NCBI GenBank assembly: GCA_028826165.1
Contig: JAPDFW010000123.1
Span: 100,776-164,775 of the forward strand
DNA length: 64,000 nt
Direction of reading: 5' to 3'
From: Anaeramoeba ignava
Taxonomy: Eukaryota; Metamonada; Anaeramoebidae
The notes under the pieces were generated by a model. The model was not told the DNA's origin. It made no database searches and saw only the letters and a list, made by a program, of their open reading frames with translations. Below are positions 47,096-59,100 of this stretch, in pieces (the first letter of the stretch is position 1; each line of letters opens with the position of its first letter). A program made the position numbers and the translations under genes.

Positions 47096-50000
47096 TCAAT
47101 TATTTGAATAATTTTTATCTAATAAAATTCCATCAGAACGGAATTGGAAATTAACTTTTTTGTTATTTTGAGAATTATTTGAATTTGAATTTGAATTTGA
47201 AAGAAACGAATCTGATTCAATTTTAGTAATTTTAAATTTTCTTGGTTTTTGATTTTGTGATTGATTTTGTGATTGATTTTGTGAATGATTTTGTAATTGA
47301 TTTTGTAATTGATTTTGTGATTGATTTTGTAATTGATTTTGTGATTGATTTGAATTATTTGGATCATTTAAGTGATTCAAATGATTATTTGATTTAGATT
47401 TAGTCATTTTTGAATTATTTGAATTATTTGAATGATTTGAATTATTTGAATTATTTGAATTATTTGAATTATTTGAATTATTTGAATGATTTGAATTATT
47501 TGAATTATTTGAATTATTTGAATGATTTGAATGATTTGAATGATTTGAATGATTTGAATGATTTGAATGATTCGGTTGATTTGATTTCAATTTATGAAGT
47601 TTTGAATGATTTTTTGATTTTTTTATATCTTGATTTGATTTGGATTTTTGTATCCGAAACCTACTGCTTTCTTTTTGAGTTTGTGTAGATTTTGAAAAAT
47701 TATTATTTTCAATTTCTTGTTCTGTTTTTTGATTAGAATCATGATGATGTTTTGAAGATGAAGTTTCTTGAATAAATTTTTCTAAATCATCAATTTGAAA
47801 AGAATTTTTTTCGTCTTGATATTGAATATTTGCTTTTTTGGCTACTTGTCTAATCTTTTTTTCATGTAGAATTTTTGCTCTTTCAGATAAAGAAGTTAAA
47901 TTATTCAAAAAATGTTTAACAATATAATTTGAATTTTTGGAAAGTTTAAAAAATTTATGTTGTAAAAGTTTCTTTGCTGTTGGTCTTTGACTTGGATCCT
48001 TTTGTAAACAAGATTCAACTAAATTTTGAAAAGGTTTGGAAAATTTTTCAGAAAGAGTTGGTGGTGGATTTTGAACAATAGAAAGTAAAACCTGAAACAA
48101 TATCATTTTAAATTTAAATTTGATTTTAATTTTGAATTTAATTTTTAATTTTAATTTTGATTTTGATTTTAATTTTAATTTTAATTTGATTTGAATTTTT
48201 TTAATTTTAATTTTAATTTTAATTTTAATTTTAATTTTAATTTTAATTTTAATTTTAATTTTAATTTTAATTTTGATTTGAATTTGAATTTAATTTTGAT
48301 TTTGATTTTGATTTTAATTTTAATTTTGATTTTGATTTTGATTTTGATTTTGATTTTGATTTTGATTTTGATTTTAATTTTGAATTTGATTTTAATTTTA
48401 ATTTTAATTTTTAATTTTAATTTGAAAACAACCTTCATCATTGGATAATTTGAAAAAGGAGGTTTTCCATTAGCAAGTTCTAAGGCAGTAATTCCAAAAG
48501 ACCAAATATCAGCTTTTTCATTATAACCTTGTTTATATTTTAAACCAATAATAACTTCTGGACACATCCAACAAGGAGTACCAACAAAAGTATTTCTATC
48601 ATTTTTTAATTTACCTTCTTCAAATAAAGTTGCAGTTACTCCAAAATCTGCTAATTTAATTTCTCCTTGAGAATTGATTAGTACGTTTCCTGCTTTAATA
48701 TCTCGATGTATTTGTTTGTTTTCATGAAGATACTCAATTCCCTTCAATACTTCGCGAAGAATAGTAGCAATTATTTTTTCATCAATAATTCCTTGTGGAA
48801 ATGAATATCGAAGAATACCTGAACAACTTCCTTTGATTTTAAATTTAATTTTGATTTTAATTTTGATTTTAATTTTAATTTTAATTTTAATTTTAATTTT
48901 GATTTTAATTTTGATTTTGATTTTGATTTTGATTTTTAATTTTAATTTTAATTTTAATTTTAATTTTGAATTTTTAATTTTAATTTTAATTTTAATTTTA
49001 ATTTTGATTTTAATTTTAATTTTGATTTTAATTTTAATTTTGATTTTAATTTTAATTTTAATTTTAATTTTGATTTTAATTTTGAATTTTGATTTTGATT
49101 TTGATTTTAATTTTAATTTAGATTTTAATTTTAATTTTGATTTTGATTTTAATTTTAATTTTAATTTTGATTTTGGTTTTGATTTTGATTTTGATTTTAA
49201 TTTTAATTTTAAATTTAATTTTGATTTTGATTTTGATTTAAATTTTGATTTTGATTTTAATTTTAATTTTGATTTTAATTTTAATTTTAATTTTAATTTT
49301 AATTTTAATTTTGATTTTAATTTAAAATTTGATTTTAATTTTGATTTTGATTTAGATTTTGATTTTGATTTTGATTTTAATTTTGATTTTAATTTTAATT
49401 TTGATTTTTAAATTTGAATTTGTTTTTAAATTTAAATTTGATTTTAATTTAGAAATTTAATTTTAATTTTAATTTTGATTTTGATTTTGATTTTGATTTT
49501 GATTTTAATTTTAATTTTGAATTGAATTTAGAAATTTAATGTCGATTTGGATTGAATTTTAATTGTAATTTTAATTTAGATTGTAAATTTGATCAATAAC
49601 CAAATTTCGAAAAAAATAAATAGAATAAGAAATGAGTTGTATTTTAAAATTTGAATAAAAATAAATAAGAAAAAAAAATAAAATGAATCAGATCATAATA
49701 GATTAAAATGAAAAGAAATAAATTGAGTTGAATTAAGGAAAAAAATAAAATTACCAGCAGCAAGATATTCCATAACAAGCCAAATAGCGGTTTCATGAAC
49801 AAAAGAACAATAAAAAGCAACTAAATTTTTATGATTAGAAAGTTTCCATTGTTGGATCTCTTTATATAAATTTTCAAGAACAATTGGAATATTTTCTAAA
49901 TCAATAATTTTAATGGCAACAATTTCGTCAAAAGGAATACAAAGGGCTTTCCATACCTAAAGTAAATAATTGAAGAAAAATTAAATAAAAAAAATATTGA

Positions 50001-50137
50001 AAGAAAAGATTTGAAATGAATTTAATAAAAAAAATATCAAAATAAAAAGTACTTACAATGGCTGTAGATCCAAATCCTATTTTTTCAATTAGTTTATAAG
50101 ATGCTGAACTCGTTGGATATTTTTTTTGTGTTTCCAT
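47096..50137 (-). CDS. Ste20-family kinase, OSR1/SPAK/Fray-like
   Basis: Four exons, 50137-50057, 49956-49755, 48830-48433 and 48091-47096, give 558 aa. Kinase features: [14 protein letters not shown] glycine loop, VAIKII Lys, [45 protein letters not shown] catalytic loop, ADFGVTATL, and [13 protein letters not shown] (Cys where Ala is usual in APE), then [21 protein letters not shown] and [22 protein letters not shown]. This closely follows the germinal-centre-kinase VI (OSR1/SPAK/Fray) subfamily, which responds to osmotic or cytoskeletal signals. Catalytic residues are intact. The tail (about residues 330-558) is a Ser/His/Asn and Gln/Asn repeat with no recognisable C-terminal PASK/Fray docking domain. 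Two long introns are repeat-filled. Confidence 0.87.
47110..47580 (-). repeat. Coding 9-bp and 12-bp repeats in the kinase tail
   Basis: TTTGAATTA/TTTGAATGA 9-bp units (coding Asn-Asn-Ser / Asn-His-Ser) at about 47405-47575 and GATTTTGTAATT 12-bp units (Gln-Asn-x-Ser/Leu) at about 47250-47350 stay in frame through the tail. Confidence 0.85.
48095..48430. repeat. TTTTAA/TTTTGA array in kinase intron 3
   Basis: Intron 48092-48432; exons join as [16 protein letters not shown]. Confidence 0.88.
48833..49560. repeat. TTTTGATTTTAA array in kinase intron 2
   Basis: Most of intron 48831-49754 is a TTTTAA/TTTTGA hexamer array; the last 190 bp near the donor are non-repetitive AT-rich sequence. Exons join as [10 protein letters not shown]. 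Confidence 0.9.
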
Positions 50138-50350
50138 TTAATTTATAAAATAAAAAAACAAAAGCAAATAATTGATTATTTTGATTATTTTAAGTATTAT
50201 TTTATATTAAATTTAAAATTGAAAAAAAAGAAAAAATAGAAAAAATAAAATTAAAAAAAATAATTTTATTAAAAGATTGGAAAACAAAAAAAAAATGACA
50301 AAATAAAGAAAAACTGACGAATTTTTTGTTTGAAAGTTTTTTTCAATTTT
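50138..50350. other. 5' flank of the Ste20-like kinase
   Basis: A/T-rich leader without ORFs; a poly-A run followed by ATGAC gives GTCATTTTTTT in gene sense, a weak variant of the common upstream element. Confidence 0.5.
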
Positions 50351-50351
50351 T

Positions 50352-53300
50352 CACTTTAAAATTAATATAAAATTGATTTAAAATTGATTTAAAATTGATA
50401 TAAAATTGATATAAAATTGATTTAAAATTGATTTAAAATTAATATAAAATTGATATAAAATTGATTTAAAATTAATTTAAAATTGATTTAAAATTGATTT
50501 AAAATTGATATAAAATTAATATAAAATTAATTTAAAATTGATATAAAATTGATTTAAAATTAATTTAAAATTGATATAAAATTGATTTAAAATTAATATA
50601 AAATTGATATAAAATTGATATAAAATTGATTTAAAATTGATTTAAAATTGATTTAAAATTAATTTAAAATTGATATAAAATTAATTTAAAATTGATATAA
50701 AATTGATTTAAAATTGATATAAAATTAATATAAAATTGATATGAAATTGATTTAAAATTGATTTAAAATTGATATAAAATTGATATAAAAATTGATATAA
50801 AATTGATTTAAAATTGATATAAAATTAATATAAAATTGATATAAAATTGATTTAAAATTAATTTAAAATTAATATAAAATTGATTTAAAATTAATATAAA
50901 ATTAATATAAAATTGATTTAAAATTGATTTAAAATTAATATAAAATTGATATAAAATTAATTTAAAATTGATATAAAATTAATATAAAATTGATTTAAAA
51001 TTGATATAAAATTGATATAAAATTGATATAAAATTGATTTAAAATTGATATAAATTTGATATAAAATTGATATAAAATTGATTTAAAATTGATTTAAAAT
51101 TGATTTAAAATTGATATAAAATTGATATAAAATTAATTTAAAATTGATATAAAATTGATATAAAATTGATATAAAATTGATTTAAAATTGATTTAAAATT
51201 GATATAAAATTGATTTAAAATTAATATAAAATTGATATAAAATTAATATAAAATTGATTTAAAATTGATTTAAAATTGATTTAAAATTGATTTAAAATTA
51301 ATATAAAATTGATTTAAAATTGATTTAAAATTAATATAAAATTGATATAAAATTGATTTAAAATTGATTTTAAAATTGATTTAAAATTGATTTAAAATTG
51401 ATTTAAAATTAATTTAAAATTAATATAAAATTGATTTAAAATTAATTTAAAATTGATTTAAAATTGATTTTAAAATTAATATAAAAATTGATTTAAAATT
51501 GATATAAAATTAATATAAAATTGATATAAAAATTAATATAAAATTGATTTAAAATTGATTTAAAATTGATTTAAAATTGATTTAAAATTGATTTAAAATT
51601 GATTTAAAAATTGATTTAAAATTAATTTAAAATTGATATAAAATTGATTTAAAATTGATTTAAAATTAATATAAAATTGATTTAAAAATTGATATAAAAT
51701 TAATATAAAATTGATTTAAAATTGATTTAAAATTGATTTAAAATTGATTTAAAATTAATTTTAAATTAATATAAAATTAATTTAAAAATTGATATAAAAT
51801 TAATTTAAAATTAATATAAAATTGATATAAAATTGATATAAAATTAATTTAAAATTGATTTAAAATTTATTTAAAATTAATATAAAATTGATATAAAAAT
51901 TGATATAAAATTAATATAAAATTGATTTAAAATTGATTTAAAATTGATATAAAATTGATTTAAAATTGATTTAAAATTAATATAAAATTGATATAAAATT
52001 GATTTAAAATTGATTTAAAATTGAAATAAAAATTGATATAAAATTGATTTAAAATTGATATAAAATTAATTTAAAATTGATATAAAATTGATTTAAAATT
52101 AATTTAAAATTGAAATAAAATTGATATAAAATTGATTTAAAATTGATATAAAATAGATTTAAAATTGATATAAAAATTAATATAAAATTAATATAAAATT
52201 GATTTAAAATTAATATAAAATTGATATAAAATTAATATAAAATTGATTTAAAATTGATTTAAAATTGATATAAAATTGATATAAAATTAATTTTAAAATT
52301 AATTTAAAATTAATATAAAATTGATTTAAAATTGATTTAAAATTGATATAAAATTAATTTAAAATTGATATAAAATTGATTTAAAATTGATTTAAAATTA
52401 ATTTAAAATTGATTTAAAATTGATATAAAATTGATTTAAAATTGATATAAAATTGATTTAAAATTAATTTAAAATTAATATAAAATTAATTTAAAATTGA
52501 TTTAAAATTGATATAAAATTGATTTAAAATTAATATAAAAATTGATATAAAATTGATATAAAATTGATTTAAAATTGATTTAAAATTTGATATAAAATTG
52601 ATATAAAATTAATTTAAAATTGATTTAAAATTGATATAAAATTGATATAAAATTGATATAAAATTAATTTAAAATTGATATAAAATTGATTTAAAATTGA
52701 TTTAAAATTGATTTAAAATTAATATAAAATTGATATAAAATTGATATAAAATTAATATAAAAATTGATATAAAAATTGATTTAAAATTGATTTAAAATTG
52801 ATATAAAATTGATTTAAAATTGATATAAAATTGATTTAAAATTGATATAAAATTGATATAAAATTGATATAAAATTGATTTAAAATTGATTTAAAATTGA
52901 TTTAAAATTGATATAAAATTGATTTAAAATTAATATAAAATTGATATAAAATTGATATAAAATTGATTTAAAATTGATTTAAAATTGATTTAAAATTGAT
53001 TTAAAATTGATATAAAATTGATTTAAAATTAATATAAAATTGATATAAAATTGATATAAAATTGATTTAAAATTGATTTAAAATTAATTTAAAATTGATT
53101 TAAAATTGATTTAAAATTAATATAAAATTAATTTAAAATTGATTTAAAATTATTTAAAATTTTAAAATTGATATAAAATTAATTTAAAATTGATATAAAA
53201 TTGATATAAAATTGATTTAAAATTGATTTAAAATTGATATAAAATTAATTTAAAATTGATATAAAATTGATTTAAAATTAATATAAAATTGATATAAAAT

Positions 53301-54772
53301 TGATTTAAAATTAATATAAAATTGATATAAAATTGATTTAAAATTGATTTAAAATTAATTTAAAATTGATTTAAAATTGATATAAAATTAATATAAAATT
53401 GATTTAAAATTGATTTAAAATTAATTTAAAATTAATATAAAATTAATTTAAAATTGATTTAAAATTGATTTAAAATTGATATAAAATTAATATAAAATTG
53501 ATATAAAATTGATTTAAAATTAATTTAAAATTAATATAAAATTGATATAAAATTGATATAAAATTGATATAAAATTGATATTAAAATTGATTTAAAATTG
53601 ATATAAAATTGATATAAAATTAATTTAAAATTAATTTAAAATTGATATAAAATTGATTTAAAATTGATTTAAAATTAATTTAAAATTAATATAAAATTGA
53701 TTTAAAATTGATTTAAAATTGATTTAAAATTAATTTAAAATAGATTTAAAATTGATATAAAATTGATATAAAATTGATATAAAATTGATATAAGATTGAT
53801 TTAAAATTAATATAAAATTGATATAAAATTGATATAAAATTGATATAAAATTGATATAAAATTAATATAAAATTAATTTAAAATTGATTTAAAATTGATT
53901 TAAAATTAATATAAAATTAATTTAAAATTGATTTAAAATTGATTTAAAATTGATATAAAATTGATATAAAATTAATATAAAATTGATATAAAATTGATTT
54001 AAAATTGATTTAAAATTGATATAAAATTGATTTAAAATTGATTTAAAATTAATATAAAATTGATTTAAAATTGATTTAAAATTGATTTAAAATTAATATA
54101 AAATTGATATAAAATTAATTTAAAATTAATATAAAATTGATTTAAAATTGATTTAAAATTGATTTAAAATTGATATAAAATTGATATAAAATTGATATAA
54201 AATTGATATAAAATTGATATAAAAATTAATTTAAAATTAATATAAAATTGATATAAAATTGATATAAAATTGATATAAAATTGATTTAAAATTGATTTAA
54301 AATTGATTTAAAATTGATTTAAAATTGATATAAAATTGATATAAAATTAATTTAAAATTGATATAAAATTGATTTAAAATTGATATAAAATTGATATAAA
54401 ATTGATTTAAAATTGATTTAAAATTGATTTAAAATTGATTTAAAATTGATATAAAATTGATATAAAATTGATATAAAATTGATTTAAAATTGATATAAAA
54501 TTGATTTAAAATTGATTTAAAATTGATATAAAATTAATATAAAATTGATTTAAAATTGATATAAAATTGATTTAAAATTAATATAAAATTGATATAAAAT
54601 TGATATAAAATTGATTTAAAATTGATTTAAAATTGATTTAAAATTGATATAAAATTAATATAAAATTGATTTAAAATTGATATAAAATTAATATAAATTT
54701 AATATAAATTTAATTTAAAATTGATATAAAATTAATATAAAATTGATATAAAATTAATTTAAAATTGATTTT
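50352..54772. repeat. 4.4-kb satellite of 11-bp units
   Basis: About 400 tandem copies of an 11-bp unit, ATTGATTTAAA, with variation almost only at position 4 (G or A) and position 7 (T or A), giving ATTGATATAAA, ATTAATATAAA and ATTAATTTAAA. Occasional single-base insertions (AAAAATT) or deletions reset the phase. Every unit carries an AAAATT or AAATT A-tract, so tracts recur about once per helical turn. It lies between two minus-strand genes and encodes nothing. Confidence 0.95.
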
Positions 54773-54912
54773 AAAAAGAAATGAATTTATTTGTTTTGTG
54801 TTGTTTTGTTAAAAAAAAAGTATCAAGAAGAAGAAAAAGAAAAAGAAGAATTTTTCTTTTTGTTTTTTAAAAGGAAGAAAAAAGAGAAATTTTTTTGGAA
54901 AGGAAGAAAAAA

Positions 54913-55572
54913 TTATCTGTAACCTTTCAATTTCTCTTTTAACCAATCAGAAGTAAGAACTGAAGTTTCCTGGACATCATAAACATGGACAGATTTGATT
55001 TCATCCATGATAGTAATTTTAGTACTTGTGTAAATCATGTTTGTATAAGTATTTAAACCAGGAGGACAATAAAAGATAAAAATAATTGGAATAGAAAATC
55101 TTGAATAAGCATCGGAAACATCATGAACGTGCTTATAACTATACACTATATATCTTGGCGCTGCTGATGGTAATTCTTCAGCAATCTCCTCAATTGTCGT
55201 TTCAGATAATTTCTTATCAACTATAACTTCTTTAGTTTTCATATCAATTTTTACTTTATTTTTTTTAATTAATTAATATTATTTTTTATTATTTTTTATT
55301 ATTTTTTATTTATTTTATTTTTTTACAAATTAATGCTGTGTTAATTTCCTGTTTTCCAAATGAAAGTGTTTTGTATTGATCTCTAAAATCTTCACTTAAT
55401 TCACAAATTCCAAAACTCTAATTTTAATTTTAATTTTAATTTTAATTTTAATTTTAATTTTGATTTTGGTTTAATATTAATTTTAATTTTAATTTTAATT
55501 TTAATTTTAATTTTAATTTTTATTTTTAATTTTAATTTTAAATTCAATTTTGATTTTAATTTTAAATACCAT
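54913..55572 (-). CDS. Glia maturation factor-like ADF-homology protein
   Basis: Three coding exons give 144 aa: 55572-55570 (only the ATG), 55417-55327 and 55253-54913. The joined start MSFGICELSEDF and the junction NTALI|LKIDMKTKEV reproduce the GMF pattern. The core TIEEIAEELPSAAPRYIVYSYKH, NMIYTSTK and the end SDWLKEKL match GMF, an ADF/cofilin-fold protein of about 140 aa that binds the Arp2/3 complex and promotes actin-branch debranching. The length fits the family. The start codon is split from the rest by an intron beginning immediately after ATG (ATG|GTATTT), the only alternative being an unseen upstream start. Three TTTTTTTCATTT words lie upstream in gene sense. Confidence 0.9.
55420..55567. 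repeat. TTTTAA array in GMF intron 1
   Basis: Intron between the ATG exon and SFGICE exon, made of TTTTAA hexamers. Confidence 0.85.
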
Positions 55573-56186
55573 TTTCTGTTATTTTTTTTTTTTAAAAAGA
55601 AAAAGAAAAAAATGAAAAAAAATTAAAATGAAAAAAAATTTAAATGAAAAAAAATTTAATTTTTTTAATTTTTAAATTCCACTTTTTTGATTTAATTAGA
55701 AAATTTTTTAAAATTAAAATTAAAATTAAAAGGAAAATAGTTTTTTTTTGATTATTTTTTTATTCTTTTTGTTTTTTTGTTTTTGTTTTTTCCCATTAAA
55801 AAAAGTAAAAAAAAATAAACGGAATTGAAAAAAAAAAGAAAAATTGAATTGAATTGAATTGAAAAAAAAGAAAAAAAAGAAAAAAAGAAGAATTGAAATG
55901 GGAAAAGAAAATTCCGTTCATTTTAAAATTGAAATTAATTTTGAAATTGAAATTCATTTTGATTTTAATTTTGATTTAGATTTTGATTTTAATTTTGATT
56001 TTGATTTTGATTTTGATTTTGATTTTGAAATTGATTTTGATTTAGATTTTAATTTTAATTTTAATTTTAATTTTGATTTTGATTTTGATTTTGATTTTGA
56101 TTTTGATTTTAATTTTAATTTTGATTTTAATTTTGATTTTAATTTTAATTTTGATTTTGATTTTGAATTTGATTTTAATTTTAATT
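55573..56186. repeat. GMF 5' flank and TTTTGA/TTTTAA array downstream of mysterin-like gene
   Basis: 55590-55700 holds the GMF leader with repeated AAAAAATGAAAAAAAAT; 55700-55915 is A/T-rich; 55920-56185 is a TTTTGA/TTTTAA hexamer array up to the mysterin-like stop. Apparent ORFs (FDFDFD or ILILIL) are artefacts. Confidence 0.82.
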
Positions 56187-59100
56187 TTAAAGTTGTTTCC
56201 TTTTATTGAAAATATATCGATATGCTTCTCCTATATATTTAATAGTTATTTCTTGCGGAAAATGATCTTGAATAGTTCCACTTTCTCCATCATATTGAAG
56301 TAATATTGAAATATTATGAAGATATCCTTTTAAATTGCTTTTGTTCTGATTTGTGTTTTGGTTTTTGCTATTTGATCTCTTATTCTTCCTTTTGCGATGT
56401 CTTTCAATTTCTTTGTTTTGAGTTTTTTCCTTAGAAAGATATTCTGTAATGTATTTCTCAAAAATAATAATCAATTTATCCAAATCAATTTTCTGACAAA
56501 ATAAATCTAAACTCTTTTCATATTCGGGTGGAATTTTTGATAAATAACTCTTATCAATTTTATTAAGAATATTTTCCGAATACATATCAATATTATTGCT
56601 AATAAATCTTAAATGTTTAAGTTTTAATGGATGAATTAATGAAACATTTCCCAAACCAAGAATATCAATACCAAATTGATTTGCAAATCCAAAAAGTGTT
56701 TGTTCTGGTAACAATGAATCAATTGTTTGAATGTTTGAACATAAATGGATAATATTTTCATAAAATAATTTGAAGTTTCTAATTGAGAATTTTTCAATAA
56801 GTTCATCAAGAGTTCGATTCCATGTTTCTTGTGGAATATCCATTTGATTCCATCTTGAATCATTCAAAAATGAAATATCTAATAAAATCAAATCTGTAAA
56901 TTGGAAATTACTCACAATAATTGAAATGCTATCTTTCTTGAAAAGTGTAACCAATTTTTGTTTCAAAATCATTTCAAATTTCTCAAAATCATTTTCTGGA
57001 TAATAGAATTGCATGTATTCATTAATTTCCTTGAAATCAAAATTAAATGTTTCATCAATAGTTCTGTTATTAATATCAGATTTATGGATTTTTATTGGAA
57101 ATTTAATCATTTTCTCTTTTGGCTTTTTAATATCTTTTTTATTCAAAAATGTTTCATTGAAAATTTCTTTTAATTTTTGATATTCGTTGCAAATATAATT
57201 AACTAAATTATCAATATTTGGAGAATTCTTAGGATATGAAAGAACTTTGATAATTGGTGAATCTTCTGAAATTAATTGGATTTTTTGTGATACTTCTTCT
57301 TCAATCTGATTTATTTGTGAGTCTTGTTTTATTTCAATAAAGTTTTTATTCAGCTGAGTAATTTCATCATTATTCATTTCACACAAACAAAGTTTCCAAC
57401 ATTCTTTAAATTCTTTTATCCAATTATCAATGTTTTCTTTCATTTCTTTTTTTTCTTCATTAATAATTTTAATGAAATCAGTAATTTTGATTTGATTTGA
57501 TTCTTGGAAACTGATTTTACTATTGTATTGGGAATTTATCAAACTAATAAATTTGAGAAAGGATGGTAATAAATCAATCATTTTGAATTTAACGAAATTA
57601 TCCAAAAAGAATTGAGTAATTGGATATTTTTGGATACTTTGAATGTTTGAAGGTTTCAAAAATTGAGATAATAATAAATTAGATGATGGAGATATAAATA
57701 ATAAATCTTTGAATTTAAATGATTCTCCAATTTTTTCAATATTAATTTGTCTAAGAATTTCTTCATGAGAATTAATATAAATATTTTGTAATAAATCTTC
57801 CCATTTCTGGAATTTATTCATTATAGTTCCATTATCAAGTTCATTTGTGTTTAAAGTGGAAATTTTTGATAAGAAAAGAATGTAATAGAGTTTCGTATTT
57901 GATAATGTTAAATTAAGAAGGTTTGATAAATGTTTCATTTCATTATAAATTAAAATGGAAATATCTTCAATAATTTCTTTGCTTGAATCGTGATTTTTTT
58001 CAATAATAACCAATGCTTTCAATGAAAAATGAATAATTCTTGCAATTTTTGTTGGTATAATAAATTTAGTATCTCTTAAACTGAACATTTGATTTGGTTC
58101 TTCATAATCAGAAATTCCAAAAATATTCTCATATAATTTTTCATTAGTTAAAAATCCAAAACCTATTTCATTGAAAAGTGGAGAAGCAACATGTTTTGTT
58201 TTCAAATATTTTTCTGCTGTTTCAACAACTACAACAAATATTTTTTGGAAATTTTCTTTTATTATATCAACTTTGCCAAGAATATAGCTAATAGTTTCTT
58301 TTATTTGATTTTGTTTCTCATTAAGATTTTGATTTTCGGTAAATGAGGAATATATTCTTGTAAGAGCGAGTTGCTTTTGGTTTTCTTGAATTTCTCCTTT
58401 CAAATATTCCAAACAAAATCCATATAAAAATCCTCTTTCATCAAGAATTTCATTTTGTCTAAAAACTTGTAAAAATTTCTCTTCAAATTCTTCTTTAAAT
58501 GAAGAAATTCTTTTTGATGCAAAAATATCATATTCTTGGAAAAATTGTTCAAAAACAATTTCTGAAACACCATTAACTTTGTTCTTTTTATGATCTTCTG
58601 GATTTTGAATAATATGATGAATATATTGAATTGAATTGCTATATTCTTGGAAAATATCATTTGTTTGATCAATTTCAGGATATAATTTTGATTGTAAAAA
58701 TAAGGAATGTGAATAAAAATCATCTTTTGTGTATTGGAAAAGAGCTTGTAAAAATGTAAAAGCTATCCATTCAATATTTTCTGATGAAAATTTTAAATAT
58801 TGTTTCAAATTATTGAAAATTGTTTTTCTAAAATCTAAATTGGATTTTGTAAATATCAATAAGTAATTAAAGAAAATTGTAAATAAATTTTGGAATTTAA
58901 ATGAATTATTCCCTTTTCCAAAAAAATTAAGTAATCTTTGATTTGGTTTGTTAGAATTTAAATTTTTGTTGATCTTATTGAAAAAATTAATAATTTGTTT
59001 GTCACTTTTTTGGAAAATTGAAAATTTAATCAAAATTTGGAAATAAATTTCAAAAAAATTGATTAATTCTTGATCAGAAATATCTTTTGTTTTGTTTTCA

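Noticed and set aside
48833-49411. 192-aa ORF ILILIL/FDFDFN
   Set aside because: Hexamer array within a kinase intron.
50352-54772. Possible CRISPR array or transposon terminal repeats
   Set aside because: Units are directly tandem at 11 bp without spacers, and there are no nearby cas or transposase genes.
55859-56303. Plus-strand ORF starting with a Lys run and FDFDFN repeat
   Set aside because: TTTTGA/TTTTAA array in the spacer after the mysterin-like gene; no non-repetitive protein content.
57300-57450. Possible zinc finger (KLCLCEMN) in the mysterin-like C-terminal part
   Set aside because: Only three Cys near each other, no paired Cys/His ladder as in RING or RZ fingers.
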